A stretch of DNA of 64,000 bases from Allobrachymonas sp. (GTDB lineage Bacteria; Pseudomonadota; Gammaproteobacteria; Burkholderiales; Burkholderiaceae_C): contig JAUMWT010000007.1 of assembly GCA_030529505.1 (NCBI GenBank), positions 33,228 through 97,227 of the forward strand, read 5' to 3'. Of this stretch, positions 1 through 9,245 are shown piece after piece (position 1 is the first letter of the stretch; every line of letters begins with the position of its first letter). The notes beneath the pieces are model-generated. The model saw only the letters and a program-made list of their open reading frames with translations. It ran no database searches and was not told where the DNA came from. Both the position numbers and the translations under genes were made by a program.

Positions 1-938
1 GTCGCTTCTTCTGCTGCTTGGGCAGTGGCGCCGCTGTCGTCAAACACGCCGTCTTCTTCAGGCAGGCCGTGTTCGCGCCACAGGGGCAGGGTGGCCAGGG
101 TGGGCTGGCCGGTCAGCTCTTGCAGGTGTTGCGGGGCAGGGGCCAGCAGGCTGGCGTCGCCCCGGAATTTGTTGAGCACAAAGCCGCGCAGCAGGTGGCG
201 GTCGGCCTCGGGCAGCAGCGCCCAGGTGCCGTACAGATGGGCGAAAGCGCCGCCGCGGTCGATGTCGGCCACCAACAGGCAGGCTGCATCGGCATGGCGC
301 GCCACGCGCAGGTTGACCACGTCGCTGACGCTCAGGTTGATTTCGGCGGGCGAGCCCGCGCCTTCGATCACCATCACATCGTTTTCGGCCCGCAAGCTGT
401 GTAGCGCGGCGCTGATGGCCGGCCACACCCGCTGGCTGCGCGCGCGCCAGGGCAGGGCGCTGAGCGCCGCATCCACCTGCCCTAGCAGCACCACCTGGCT
501 GCGGGTGTCGGCTTCGGGCTTGAGCAGCAAGGGGTTCATGCGCACATCGGGCACGGCGCCCGCGGCCAGCGCCTGAAAGTACTGGGCCGAGCCGATTTCG
601 CCACCCGCACCGCCGTTGATGGGGCTGTCCCAGTCAATCGCAAACGCATGGTCTGTGGGGGCGCTTGGAGCCTGCTCGGCATGGCTGGCAACCTTGCTTG
701 CGCGCATAGCCTGGGCCGCTGTTGCACTCACACCCGCGGCCACGCGGGCGTTGTTGCTCATGTTCTGCGCCTTGAAGGGGGCCACTTTGTAGCCTTGGCG
801 GGCGTACCAGCGGCACAAGGCGGTGGCCAGCCAGCTTTTGCCCGCGCCGCTGGTGCAGCCCAGCACCATGACGCAGGCGGCCAGCGCCCCTGGCTGGCGG
901 GGGGAGGGGGGAAGGGTATCGGCGTTCACGGCCTGCAT
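1..938 (-). CDS. cobQ: Cobyric acid synthase, N-terminal part (runs off the left edge)
   Basis: Glutamine-dependent amidotransferase of adenosylcobalamin synthesis. It amidates four side-chain carboxylates of adenosylcobyrinic acid a,c-diamide to give cobyric acid, in the cytoplasm. About 312 residues are visible and the stop lies outside the window. Recognisable family motifs are the P-loop GCTSGAGKS (27-35), KAQNMSNNAR (56-65), GGEIGSAQ (112-119), NPLLLKPE, VIEGAGSPAEINL and DIDRGGAFAHLYG, all from the BioD-like N-terminal domain. The C-terminal glutaminase domain would lie to the left. The ATG at 936-938 begins MQAVNADTLPPS. Residues 66-111 form an Ala-rich segment between NNAR and GGEIG that is longer than I remember for this family. 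Family call is firm; the insert is my reading of the translation. Confidence 0.93.
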   Translation of the reverse strand, partial: MQAVNADTLPPSPRQPGALAACVMVLGCTSGAGKSWLATALCRWYARQGYKVAPFKAQNMSNNARVAAGVSATAAQAMRASKVASHAEQAPSAPTDHAFAIDWDSPINGGAGGEIGSAQYFQALAAGAVPDVRMNPLLLKPEADTRSQVVLLGQVDAALSALPWRARSQRVWPAISAALHSLRAENDVMVIEGAGSPAEINLSVSDVVNLRVARHADAACLLVADIDRGGAFAHLYGTWALLPEADRHLLRGFVLNKFRGDASLLAPAPQHLQELTGQPTLATLPLWREHGLPEEDGVFDDSGATAQAAEEA

Positions 939-983
939 TGTGCGGGAATTGGCCGCGCGGTGTGGCAGCGGCCATGCTGCCCG

Positions 984-1172
984 AGAGCCTGTTCAGGATT
1001 TCCTCACGGGCGCTTGAAAACGAAAGCGGGCGGTTTGCTGCGTTGCCAATCTTGCCAACCTTGTGTCTATGTTGCGCGAGCGATGCGCTTCGCTCATGTC
1101 CTTTGATGTGCGCCTTGCATCCCATCCCGCACTTTGTCCAATCGCCTCGCGTCGAGATCGTGAACAGGCTCT
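984..1172 (+). repeat. Palindromic MITE-like element, copy A
   Basis: 189 bp copy of the dispersed family. It begins AGAGCCTGTTCA and ends TGAACAGGCTCT, which are exact reverse complements over 12 bases, with weaker complementarity continuing inward. The left arm (CGCTTGAAAA ... GCGGGCGG ... TTGCCAATCTTG) pairs imperfectly with the right arm (TTTGATGTGCGCCTTGCATC ... CCAATCGCCTCGCG). It fills most of the gap between cobQ and the small Trp-rich protein gene. I see no gene in the rest of that gap (939-1352). Confidence 0.85.
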
Positions 1173-1352
1173 GAGGCTGTGAGTGATCGGCCAAATAGGC
1201 GCTCATATTGGGCGTTCACTTTTCACCTGCCGTGCCCGATAATGTGGCCGATCAAGGCGCGCTGGTGATTGATGCATGGCGCGCAAGATCTGGGGCGGGC
1301 CGCAGCCCAAGGGGCAAACGCAGGCCAGCGATGAAATCAGGGAGCATCAAGC

Positions 1353-1595
1353 ATGTACTTTTTGGGAATCGGCGTTTTACTGCTCATCCTCAAACTTCTG
1401 GAAATCGATCCGGTCGCGACTTGGAGTTGGCTTTACGTCCTGGCTCCGTTTGCGCTGGCCGCGCTGTGGTGGGCCTGGGCCGATGCCAGCGGCTACACCA
1501 AGCGCAAAGCCATGGAGAGGATGGACGCCATCAAAGACAAGCGCCTGCAAGAGCAGCGCCAAGCCCTGCACCGCAGCATGCGTGGCCGCCGCTGA
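1353..1595 (+). CDS. Small Trp-rich membrane protein
   Basis: 80-residue protein beginning MYFLGIGVLLLILKLL. It has two hydrophobic stretches (about 2-16 and 25-42), a WSW and a WWAW motif, then a basic, charged C-terminus (KRKAMERMDAIKDKRLQEQR). This matches the small Trp-rich protein family that I know from Comamonadaceae and relatives; its function is unknown. The short polar tail is probably cytoplasmic. It lies 89 bp upstream of dapA on the same strand and could share a transcript with it. The start follows a GGGAGCATCAAGC leader, a usable ribosome-binding site. Confidence 0.75.
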   Translation: MYFLGIGVLLLILKLLEIDPVATWSWLYVLAPFALAALWWAWADASGYTKRKAMERMDAIKDKRLQEQRQALHRSMRGRR

Positions 1596-1684
1596 AGCGG
1601 CGGATTGACAGGCGCTGGCAAATTTACAATTCTGCTTTTCCGCAGCCTCAGCGCTTGCGTTTTTGTGCTTGAAAGACATTCACC

Positions 1685-2569
1685 ATGCATGCAATCACCG
1701 GCAGTATCGTTGCCCTGGTCACCCCTTTTCTTCCTGATGGTTCAGTCGATTACGCGGGCTTGCGCAAGCTGATCGACTGGCACGTCGAGCAAGGCACCCG
1801 CTGCATCGCCGTGGTGGGCACCACGGGTGAAGCGCCCACCGTCACGGTCGAAGAGCATTGCGAAATCATCCGCGTGGCGGTGGAACAAGCCGCCGGGCGC
1901 CTGCCCATCATGGCCGGTTGCGGGGCCAACTCCACGGCCGAGGCGATCAACCTCGCGCGCTTTGCCAAAAGCGTGGGCGCCGATTGCCAATTGCAAGTCG
2001 TGCCCTACTACAACAAGCCCACGCAAGAAGGGCAGTACCAGCACTTCAAAAAAATTGCCGAAACCGTGGGCGACCTGCCCATGGTGCTGTACAACGTGCC
2101 GGGCCGCACCGTGGCCAGCATGGAGCACGACACGGTGCTGCGTCTGGCGCAGATTCCGGGCATCGTCGGCATCAAGGAGGCCACCGGCGATCTGGCCCGG
2201 GCGCAATGGCTGATTCGCGATGTGCCCCAGGGCTTTGCCGTGTATTCGGGCGACGATGCCACCGCCGTGGCCCTGATGCTGTGCGGTGGGCAGGGCAATA
2301 TCAGCGTCACGGCCAATGTGGCGCCCGCCCAGATGCAGGCCCTGTGCCAGGCCGCCATGACCGGCCAGCGCGACGAGGCCATGCGCCTGCAACGGCTGCT
2401 GCTGCCCCTGCACAAGCATTTGTTTGCAGAGTCCAACCCCATTCCCGTCAAATGGGCCATGCAGCGCCTGGGCCTGTGCGGCGGCGGCCTGCGTTTGCCA
2501 CTCACGCCCTTGAGCGCCGCCCACCAGCCTGCGGTCGAAAACGCCCTGAAATCGGCTGGCTTGCTATGA
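1685..2569 (+). CDS. dapA: 4-hydroxy-tetrahydrodipicolinate synthase
   Basis: Condenses pyruvate with aspartate semialdehyde in the first committed step of the diaminopimelate/lysine branch. The 294 residues match the family length. Visible landmarks are GTTGEAPT (45-52), YYNKPTQEG (108-116), the catalytic tyrosine in YNVPGRT (Tyr136), the Schiff-base lysine in GIKEATGDL (Lys164) and YSGDDA. It is followed after 100 bp by bamC on the same strand, the dapA-bamC order known from other proteobacteria. Confidence 0.97.
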   Translation: MHAITGSIVALVTPFLPDGSVDYAGLRKLIDWHVEQGTRCIAVVGTTGEAPTVTVEEHCEIIRVAVEQAAGRLPIMAGCGANSTAEAINLARFAKSVGADCQLQVVPYYNKPTQEGQYQHFKKIAETVGDLPMVLYNVPGRTVASMEHDTVLRLAQIPGIVGIKEATGDLARAQWLIRDVPQGFAVYSGDDATAVALMLCGGQGNISVTANVAPAQMQALCQAAMTGQRDEAMRLQRLLLPLHKHLFAESNPIPVKWAMQRLGLCGGGLRLPLTPLSAAHQPAVENALKSAGLL

Positions 2570-2669
2570 TGCGTCGTCGCGGCCAGCGGGCTTTGCCGGG
2601 GCCGCTCATTTGTCGGGCTTCTTGTGTTGGCCTGTTGTTGGCGCAGCGCCTGCGCTGCTTGAGAACCGA

Positions 2670-3812
2670 ATGCTTATGAACGCTTTGCGAAAACTCTCCC
2701 TTCTTGGTTTGGCCGCGGCCTTGACGGCCTGTACCGCTACCAGCGGTGGCGGCATCGACTACCGCTCGGCCCGCCGTGGCAACCCGCTGGAAGTGCCGCC
2801 TGACCTGACGCGCTTGAGCAGCGACGGCCGCTACAACGTGCCCGGCAGCGCCAGCGCGGTGGACTATGCCAGCGATAAAAAGACCGAAGGGCAAAGCGTG
2901 GCCACGGCCCTCACCGCTGTGGGCGACGTGCAAATCAAGCGCGACGGCAACCAGCGCTGGCTGGTGGTGCAGCGCACCCCTGCCGAGTTGTGGGAACCCG
3001 TGAAGGCTTTTTGGGAAGACAACGGCTTTGTGCTGGCCGTTGAAGATCGCAAGATCGGCGTGATGGAAACCGACTGGGCCGAAAACCGCGCCAACATTCC
3101 ACTCGATCCCATCCGCGCCGCCTTGGGCCGTGCGCTGGATTCTCTCTATTCCACCGGCCAGCTCGATCGCTTCCGCACCCGGTTGGAGGCCAATGCCAGC
3201 GGCGGCACCGACATCTTCGTGAGCCAGCGCGGCATGGAAGAGGTCTACACCACGCGCGACAAATCCACCACCGCCTGGCAGCCGCGCGCCAACGATCCGG
3301 CGCTGGAAGATGAGTTCCTGCGCCGCATGATGGTGGCGCTGGGCGTGCCGGCCGAGCGGGCCACGGCCTTGATCAAGCAATCGCAAGCGGCTGGCCAAAC
3401 AGGCGGTGCAGCCGCTGCGCCAACGGCCGCACAAGCCGGCGTGCAATACAACGAAGCGGCCCAGGCCCTGCTGCTGACCGACAATTTCGACCGCGCCTGG
3501 CGCCGTGTGGGCTTGTCGCTTGATCGTTCCGGCTTCACGGTAGAAGACCGCGACCGCAGCGCTGCCGTGTATTACGTGCGTTATGTGCCCTTCGTGCCCG
3601 AAAAGAAAGAGCCGACCGGCTGGCTCAGGCGCATGTTCCGCAAAACGCCTGAAGTCAAAGCCGTGCGCTACCGCGTGCAGTTGCAAAGCGTGGGGCAAAA
3701 CCAGGGCGCAGGCACCGCAGTGCGCGTGCAGATGGAAAACGGCCAGCCTGCCAGCGCTGGCGACAGTGCACGCATCCTCAAACTGCTGGCCGAGGATTTG
3801 CGCCGCTCTTAA
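2670..3812 (+). CDS. bamC: Outer membrane assembly lipoprotein BamC
   Basis: Lipoprotein of the BAM complex that folds beta-barrel proteins into the outer membrane. About 380 residues with a short signal peptide ending in the lipobox LTAC, so acylation is expected at the Cys near residue 16-18. It continues with the conserved early motif NPLEVPPDL and two helix-grip domains (about 100-215 and 265-380). ATG codons at 2670 and 2676 are both possible. I use 2670, after GAGAACCG; a longer in-frame start at 2610 would bury the signal peptide. An intrinsic terminator follows at 3867. Confidence 0.92.
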   Translation: MLMNALRKLSLLGLAAALTACTATSGGGIDYRSARRGNPLEVPPDLTRLSSDGRYNVPGSASAVDYASDKKTEGQSVATALTAVGDVQIKRDGNQRWLVVQRTPAELWEPVKAFWEDNGFVLAVEDRKIGVMETDWAENRANIPLDPIRAALGRALDSLYSTGQLDRFRTRLEANASGGTDIFVSQRGMEEVYTTRDKSTTAWQPRANDPALEDEFLRRMMVALGVPAERATALIKQSQAAGQTGGAAAAPTAAQAGVQYNEAAQALLLTDNFDRAWRRVGLSLDRSGFTVEDRDRSAAVYYVRYVPFVPEKKEPTGWLRRMFRKTPEVKAVRYRVQLQSVGQNQGAGTAVRVQMENGQPASAGDSARILKLLAEDLRRS

Positions 3813-3866
3813 TCACCGCCACATTGATCGCATTTGATCGCCCATCCATGCCCTGCATGGTTGAAG

Positions 3867-3898
3867 CAGCCGCCTCAATACATCGGGCGGCTGTTTTT
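3867..3898 (+). terminator. Rho-independent terminator after bamC
   Basis: Perfect 8-bp stem CAGCCGCC (3867-3874) / GGCGGCTG (3886-3893), an 11-base loop, then TTTTTC. It ends the dapA-bamC transcription unit. Confidence 0.8.
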
Positions 3899-3949
3899 CA
3901 TGGGGGCGGGCGAGTCGGTCAATAAAACATCCGTCACGATGAATCCGCC

Positions 3950-4729
3950 ATGAGCATGCGCTTCAAAAGCCTGGGCAGCGGCAGCGCGGGCAATGCCACC
4001 TTGATCGAAGTGGGCGACGGCCTGCGGCGGCGATTCGTGCTCATCGACTGCGGCATGCCCCTGCGCCAGCTGACCGCGCGATTGCAGCAGGCCGGGGTGG
4101 AGCCAGAGCAGCTGGCCGCCGTCTTCATCACGCACGAGCATCTGGATCACACCGGCTGCGCGCAGCAGTTGGTGTTGCGCCATCGCATTCCCGTGTGGAT
4201 GAGCCGGGGCACGCATGTGGGCATGGGCGCGCCCGACTGGCAGGGCCTGCTGCATTACGCGCGCGATGGCGATGTGCTGGACGTGGGCGGCCTGCAACTG
4301 CAGCCGTTTACCGTGCCGCACGATGCGCGCGAGCCGCTGCAACTGCGCTGCAGCGATGGCGACCGGGTGCTGGGCATTGCCACCGATCTGGGCCATGCCA
4401 CGGCCCATGTGCTGGCCAGCTTGCAGCAATGCCATGCTTTGCTGATCGAATCGAATCACGATCCCGAGCTGTTGGCAGCCTCGCGCTATCCGGAATTTCT
4501 CAAGCGGCGCGTGGCTGGCGACCTGGGGCATTTGAGCAATGCGGCAGCCGCGGCCTTGGCACAAGCCCTCAACCACAGCGGCCTGGGGCATGTGCTGGCC
4601 GGGCATTTGAGCGAGCGCAACAACCGCCCCGAGCTGGCCGCGGCGGCCTTGGCCCCTGCCTTGAATCGCGGCCTGGCCGATGTGCAATTGGCCGATGCGG
4701 CAAACGGCAGCGATTGGCTGGGTGTGTGA
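3950..4729 (+). CDS. MBL-fold metallo-hydrolase (YycJ/WalJ-like)
   Basis: 259-residue cytoplasmic hydrolase of the metallo-beta-lactamase fold. The N-terminus RFKSLGSGSAGNATLIE is the typical YycJ-like start. THEHLDHTG (about 63-71) is the HxHxDH metal-binding motif, with later histidines in VPHDA, TDLGHAT and LAGHLSERNNRPE completing a di-metal site. The substrate is unknown; relatives are implicated in nucleic-acid or cell-wall-linked processing. The start could be the ATG at 3950 or the one at 3956. It stands alone after the bamC terminator. Confidence 0.85.
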   Translation: MSMRFKSLGSGSAGNATLIEVGDGLRRRFVLIDCGMPLRQLTARLQQAGVEPEQLAAVFITHEHLDHTGCAQQLVLRHRIPVWMSRGTHVGMGAPDWQGLLHYARDGDVLDVGGLQLQPFTVPHDAREPLQLRCSDGDRVLGIATDLGHATAHVLASLQQCHALLIESNHDPELLAASRYPEFLKRRVAGDLGHLSNAAAAALAQALNHSGLGHVLAGHLSERNNRPELAAAALAPALNRGLADVQLADAANGSDWLGV

Positions 4730-4981
4730 CTGGGGAGCGATTGATGGATGGCGCACACGCGCGGCATCGCGCAGACGTCATCCTTTGTGGGGGCTTTGGC
4801 GCGTGCGGCTGCTTGTGCCTGCCAGCCTCTTTCAAAAAGCGAAGTAAAAGAGTGTGAGCATCTGCAGCGCCAGGCGAGGCGCTTCAGACGGGCGCGCGCA
4901 TGATGCAGATACATTGCCACACATTGCCGCAGCCGCGAAGCGTTGCCAGTGGCGGGGCGCTCTGGCAGCATGGGCGGCCAT

Positions 4982-6478
4982 ATGGATACGCCCCTCAGCT
5001 CTTTTACCGCAACTCCTTCGCCTGCGCCCGTTGCTGCACCTGTTGCAGCAACGCCCGATCTGTTTGAAGAGGTGGAATCATCCGCCGAGGCCATGCAGCG
5101 CCTGTTGCAGCAGCAACAGCAAGAGCACCATGCCATGCCCTATCCCACTTGGGCGGTGCGGCAAGAACGCATCGATCGCCTGCAGCGCATGCTGGAGCAC
5201 AACGCCGACGCTTTTGTGCAAGCCATTGCGCAAGACTTTGGCCACCGCGCCAGGCAAGAAACGCAGTTGGCGGAAATCGACTTCGTGCTGTCTGAAATCA
5301 AATACGTGCAGCGCAAACTCAAAAGCTGGATGCGCGTGCGCCGCGTGCCCACGGCCTTGCCGTTCTGGCCGGCCAGCAACCGCTTGCTGCGTCAGCCGCT
5401 GGGCGTAGTGGGGGTGGTCGCCCCCTGGAACTACCCTTTGCAACTGGCGCTTTCGCCTGCGTTGGGCGCCTTGGCGGCGGGCAACCGGGTGATGATCAAG
5501 CCATCCGAACACACGGGGCGCTTTGCGCAGCTGTTGCGTCAGGCCGTGAGCAATTATTTTTCGCCTGGCGAAATGGCGGTGTTGCTGGGTGGCGTGGAAA
5601 CGGCGCAAGCCTTTGTGCAGCTGCCCTTCGATCATTTGGTGTTTACCGGCTCCACCGCCGTGGGGCGGCAAGTGGCCGAGGCGGCTGCGCGCAAGCTCAC
5701 GCCCGTCACGCTGGAACTGGGCGGCAAATCGCCCGTGCTGATCGACCGCTCGGCTGACTTGGCGCTGGCCGCGCAACGCATCGCCTACGCCAAGCTCTTC
5801 AATGCCGGGCAAACCTGCGTGGCGCCAGACTATGTGCTGGTGCACCGCAGCCAGCAAGAGGCATTCGTGCAAGCCTATTCGCAAGCCGTGCGCCGCATGT
5901 ACCCCAGCATTGCGGGCAATGCCGACTACACCAGCATCATCCATCAGGCGCATTTCAGCCGCTTGCTGGCCCTGCTTGAAGAAGCACACCAGCACAGCGC
6001 GCCCATCGTGGTGCTGGGCGAAACCGAACCGGCCCTGCGCCGCCTGGCCCCTTGCCTGGTGATTGATCCGCCCCTGCACAGCCGCCTGATGCAGGAAGAA
6101 ATCTTCGGCCCGGCGCTGCCGGTGCTGACTTACGACAACACCGACCAGGCGCTGGGCCTGATTCGCAGCTGCGCTGACCCGCTGGCCCTGTACTGGTTCG
6201 GTAACGATGGGCAAGAGCGCGAGCGTGTGCTCAACACCACCTTGTCGGGCGGCGTGTGCATCAACGACTGCCTGTTTCATCTGGCGCAGCAGGCCCAGCC
6301 CTTTGGCGGCGTGGGCGCCAGCGGCATGGGCGCTTATCATGGGGAATGGGGCTTTCGCACCTTCAGCAAGGAAAAGCCGGTGTTCATCCAATCGCGCTTC
6401 AGCCTCACGCAATGGCTGCAAGCGCCGTATGGCAAGCGCTTTGAACAGCTGATGCAACTCAAACGCTTTTTGCCTTGA
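4982..6478 (+). CDS. Coniferyl-aldehyde-dehydrogenase-type aldehyde dehydrogenase
   Basis: NAD(P)-dependent aldehyde dehydrogenase, about 498 residues. Family marks are VAPWNYPLQLALSPALGAL, the cofactor loop VFTGSTAVGRQV, ELGGKSPVLID (general-base Glu) and FNAGQTCVAPDYVLV with the catalytic Cys. The tail GGVGASGMGAYHGEWGFRTF with FSKEKPVF is characteristic of the class-3/coniferyl aldehyde dehydrogenase subgroup. The in vivo substrate cannot be told from sequence. The N-terminal 50 residues are Ala/Pro-rich and a Gln run (QQQQQ) follows. ATG codons at 4943, 4970 and 4982 are all in frame; none has a strong ribosome-binding site, so the start is uncertain. Confidence 0.85.
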   Translation: MDTPLSSFTATPSPAPVAAPVAATPDLFEEVESSAEAMQRLLQQQQQEHHAMPYPTWAVRQERIDRLQRMLEHNADAFVQAIAQDFGHRARQETQLAEIDFVLSEIKYVQRKLKSWMRVRRVPTALPFWPASNRLLRQPLGVVGVVAPWNYPLQLALSPALGALAAGNRVMIKPSEHTGRFAQLLRQAVSNYFSPGEMAVLLGGVETAQAFVQLPFDHLVFTGSTAVGRQVAEAAARKLTPVTLELGGKSPVLIDRSADLALAAQRIAYAKLFNAGQTCVAPDYVLVHRSQQEAFVQAYSQAVRRMYPSIAGNADYTSIIHQAHFSRLLALLEEAHQHSAPIVVLGETEPALRRLAPCLVIDPPLHSRLMQEEIFGPALPVLTYDNTDQALGLIRSCADPLALYWFGNDGQERERVLNTTLSGGVCINDCLFHLAQQAQPFGGVGASGMGAYHGEWGFRTFSKEKPVFIQSRFSLTQWLQAPYGKRFEQLMQLKRFLP

Positions 6479-6517
6479 TGGCCTTGCAATGAATAGGTTT
6501 CTGCTACGCTTGGGCGC

Positions 6518-6748
6518 ATGATGAAGAAGCAAGAATCACACAAAGGCAAGGCGCTGCAGGCGGCGCGATTCAGGGCAATGGGCACAGCCGGAGTGGCCGC
6601 ACTGATCGGTGCTGTGCTGCTGGCGGGCTGTTCCGCTACGGGCACGCACAGGGCCGATCAATCGGCGGGCAATGGCGTGCAGGTGTATGGCGAAATCGAC
6701 CTGGGCTACGGCCATTCGCGTACCCGCACGCGTGTGCAGGGCCAGTGA
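6518..6748 (+). CDS. Small putative lipoprotein, function unknown
   Basis: 76 residues. A basic N-terminus (MMKKQESHKGK) is followed by a hydrophobic stretch ending in LLAGC, a good lipobox with Cys near residue 36. The mature part is only about 40 residues and ends GVQVYGEIDLGYGHSRTRTR. VQVYGEIDLG resembles the first strand of betaproteobacterial porins (typically VTLYGxIDxG). It may therefore be a small outer-membrane lipoprotein or a remnant of something larger. It lies 39 bp after the aldehyde dehydrogenase gene and about 120 bp before tRNA-Lys. No function is proposed. Confidence 0.6.
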   Translation: MMKKQESHKGKALQAARFRAMGTAGVAALIGAVLLAGCSATGTHRADQSAGNGVQVYGEIDLGYGHSRTRTRVQGQ

Positions 6749-6794
6749 GTGAGGATGCGTGCCCACAATTAAATGGCCGGGGCACGCAAAAAAA

Positions 6795-6824
6795 TTGCGA
6801 AGGGTGCAAAAATCGTTGTACAAT
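6795..6824 (+). promoter_or_regulatory. Sigma-70 promoter of tRNA-Lys
   Basis: TTGCGA (6795-6800), an 18-base spacer and TACAAT (6819-6824), in an A-rich stretch about 50 bp upstream of the mature tRNA start. Spacing and position fit a strong housekeeping promoter. Confidence 0.7.
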
Positions 6825-6871
6825 CTCGCGCTTAGCAACACGCTGATTTGTTTTTGAGGCGTGTGCCGAGT

Positions 6872-6947
6872 GGGACGTTAGCTCAGCTGGTAGAGCAGCG
6901 GACTTTTAATCCGTTGGTCGCAGGTTCGAATCCTGCACGTCCCACCA
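6872..6947 (+). tRNA. tRNA-Lys (UUU)
   Basis: 76-nt cloverleaf. Acceptor GGGACGT pairs with ACGTCCC. The D arm is GCTC...GAGC. The anticodon arm is GCGGA-CTTTTAA-TCCGT with anticodon TTT at 6905-6907. The T arm is GCAGG-TTCGAAT-CCTGC. The 3' CCA is encoded. It is a single-gene unit with its own promoter (6795) and terminator (6957). Confidence 0.98.
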
Positions 6948-6956
6948 CCAATACAA

Positions 6957-6989
6957 GGGGTTGATCGAAGGATCAGCCCCTTTTCTTTT
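6957..6989 (+). terminator. Rho-independent terminator after tRNA-Lys
   Basis: Stem GGGGTTGATC (6957-6966) / GATCAGCCCC (6971-6980) with one G-T pair, a GAAG tetraloop and the T-rich tail TTTTCTTTT. Confidence 0.85.
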
Positions 6990-7116
6990 GCCGTTTTGCC
7001 ATTGGGCTACCACGGGGCGGTTGCAGCTACAAGCGGCCTGCTTGCGCAAACGCCGTTGTTCAGGCTAGCCTTCTGCCATTTCTTCTAGACGGACCTTTAG
7101 ACGGACTTTTTGCATC

Positions 7117-8517
7117 ATGCTCAGCACCCACACCCAGCCGATTGCCGCCATTGCCACTGCGCCAGGCCGTGGGGCGGTGGGCATCGTGCGCCTCAGCGGG
7201 CAGGGGCTGGGGCCGCTGGTGCAGGCGCTGCTGGGCCGCACGCTCAAGCCGCGCGAGGCGAGCTACTTGCCTTTTCCTGATGCAGATGGCCAGCCGATTG
7301 ACCAGGGCCTGGCGATTTGGTTTCCCGCGCCGCACAGCTACACCGGTGAAGACGTGCTGGAGCTGCAGGCGCACGGCGGCACTGTGGTGTTGCAACTGCT
7401 GCTGGCGCGCTGCCTGGCGCTGGGCGCTGCGCAGGGCTTGCGCATGGCCGCGCCGGGCGAATTCACGCAGCGCGCTTTTCTCAACGGCAAGCTCGATCTG
7501 GCCCAGGCCGAGGCGGTGTCCGACCTGATCGACGCCAGCACCGAAGCCGCTGCGCGCAGCGCCGGGCGCAGCCTGAGCGGCGCTTTCAGCCGCGAAATCA
7601 CCACGCTGCGCGATGCCGTGGTGCATTTGCGCATGTTGGTGGAAGCCACGCTGGACTTTCCCGAAGAAGACATCGATTTTTTGCAGGCGGCCGATGCCGC
7701 CGGGCAGTTGCAGCGCATTGCCGATCAGTTGCAGCGCATTCGCCAGCAGGCCAGCCAGGGCGCGCTGCTGCGCGATGGCATTCAGGTCGTGATCGCGGGC
7801 CAGCCCAATGCGGGCAAAAGCTCGTTGCTCAATGCGCTGGCGGGGGCGGAGCTGGCCATCGTCACGCCCATTGCGGGTACCACGCGCGACAAGGTGAGCG
7901 AAACCATCCAGATCGAAGGCGTGCCGTTGCACGTGGTAGATACCGCTGGCCTGCGCGATGCAGCGGCTGGCGCCATCGATCCTGTGGAGCAAATCGGCAT
8001 CACGCGCGCCTGGCATGCCATTGCCCAGGCTGATGCCGTGCTCTTCGTGCACGACCTCACGCGCCTGCAACAGGCCGATTACCGCGCCGCCGATGCGCAC
8101 ATCGCCCAGCAATTGGCGGCGCAATTGCCCGCGCGCGTGCCCGTGCTGCACGTGGGCAACAAATGCGATGCGGTGCAGGCCCTGCCCGCAGAAGCGGCGG
8201 CCGATGATTGGGTGAAGCTTTCGGCCCAAACCGGGCAGGGGCTGGACGCTTTGCGCCAACGCTTGCTGCAACTGGTGGGTTGGCAGGGCCGGCCCGAGGG
8301 CACTTTCATCGCCCGCCAGCGCCACGTGCAAGCCTTGCAGCAAGTGGCCCAGCACATCAAGCAGGCGCAGCACAACATGCGGCAGGGCCAAGTGCCGCTG
8401 GACATCTTGGCCGAAGACCTGCGGCTGGCGCAAAACGCGCTCAACAGCATCACGGGTGAATTCACTTCAGACGATTTGCTGGGCGAAATCTTCGGGCGTT
8501 TTTGCATTGGCAAATAA
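7117..8517 (+). CDS. mnmE: tRNA uridine-5-carboxymethylaminomethyl modification GTPase
   Basis: With MnmG, modifies U34 of tRNAs reading NNA/NNG codons, including the tRNA-Lys(UUU) next door. 466 residues with an N-terminal formyl-THF-binding domain ([20 protein letters not shown], about 10-120), a helical domain, and an inserted G domain. The G domain shows G1 GQPNAGKSS (about 226-234), G2 GTTRD, G3 DTAGL and G4 NKCD. The helical domain resumes at the C-terminus and ends in the conserved GRFCIGK, with the catalytic Cys. Length matches the family. It begins 127 bp after the tRNA terminator. Confidence 0.97.
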   Translation: MLSTHTQPIAAIATAPGRGAVGIVRLSGQGLGPLVQALLGRTLKPREASYLPFPDADGQPIDQGLAIWFPAPHSYTGEDVLELQAHGGTVVLQLLLARCLALGAAQGLRMAAPGEFTQRAFLNGKLDLAQAEAVSDLIDASTEAAARSAGRSLSGAFSREITTLRDAVVHLRMLVEATLDFPEEDIDFLQAADAAGQLQRIADQLQRIRQQASQGALLRDGIQVVIAGQPNAGKSSLLNALAGAELAIVTPIAGTTRDKVSETIQIEGVPLHVVDTAGLRDAAAGAIDPVEQIGITRAWHAIAQADAVLFVHDLTRLQQADYRAADAHIAQQLAAQLPARVPVLHVGNKCDAVQALPAEAAADDWVKLSAQTGQGLDALRQRLLQLVGWQGRPEGTFIARQRHVQALQQVAQHIKQAQHNMRQGQVPLDILAEDLRLAQNALNSITGEFTSDDLLGEIFGRFCIGK

Positions 8518-8783
8518 GGTGCTGCTGGCAGGCGCTTGGCCGTTCGGTGGGCAAGTTGGCCGCTGCCATGCCAACAAAAAAGCCCCGTTCTTTCGTCATA
8601 CCTGCCGCGTGTCAGTGGCCAATGGCGTGCTTGCAGGGCGTGCTTTTGAGCCCTCTGATCGAGCCGCAGGCCATCGCTTTGGGAGCTGTCGGGCTCGGCG
8701 GAAAAACGCCTGTGTGGATGCCCAACGAAATCGGCCCCAACAAGCAACTGCTGGAGCCGCTTTTGTTTTTCAGGCGTGTGCTT

Positions 8784-9245
8784 TCAGCTTGGGTCGCCGG
8801 GCATGCTTTGCAAGGCATCGCGCAGCCGCTGGGCGTAGTCTTGCAGCACCTCTGGGCCGGGCTCCTTGCGTTGCCAGTTCAGGCCCACGCCGTCGTTGGC
8901 ATGGCGCGGCAGCACGTGCAGGTGAAAGTGGAAGACGGTTTGCTCGCCCTCTTTGCCATTGGCCTGCAGCAGCGTCAGCCCCGGCGGGTTGAAGGCGATG
9001 CGCACGGCCTCAGCCATTTTTTGTGCAGTCTGCATCACGGCGGCGGCTTCTTCGGGCGTTATTTCAAACAGATTGGTGGCGTGGCGTTTGGTGGCGATCA
9101 GGAGGTGGCCGGGGTTGACCTGTGCAATGTCCATGAAGGCGATCACGAGATCGTCTTCGTACACGCGGGCTGAAGGGATTTCGCCCGCCACGAGGCGGCA
9201 GAAGATGCATTGGCCGGGCGGGGATGTGTCAACGAATTGGGGCAT
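8784..9245 (-). CDS. HIT-family nucleotide hydrolase/transferase
   Basis: 153-residue histidine-triad protein. It has the N-terminal zinc-type CIFCRLVAGEIPS motif, YEDD followed by AFMDIAQVNPGHLLIATKRH, and the catalytic triad HFHLHVLPR (about 103-111). The class hydrolyses nucleoside phosphoramidates or dinucleoside polyphosphates; the specific substrate is not evident. The start ATG is preceded by CAGGAGACCCAGC, a strong ribosome-binding site. It is convergent with mnmE across 266 bp that hold no recognisable gene. Confidence 0.88.
   Translation of the reverse strand: MPQFVDTSPPGQCIFCRLVAGEIPSARVYEDDLVIAFMDIAQVNPGHLLIATKRHATNLFEITPEEAAAVMQTAQKMAEAVRIAFNPPGLTLLQANGKEGEQTVFHFHLHVLPRHANDGVGLNWQRKEPGPEVLQDYAQRLRDALQSMPGDPS

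Noticed and set aside
984-1172. Reading the repeat family as a CRISPR array or as short REP sequences
   Set aside because: Copies are single, kilobases apart and 150-200 bp long with inverted ends. There is no direct-repeat/spacer structure, and they are too long for classical REP units.
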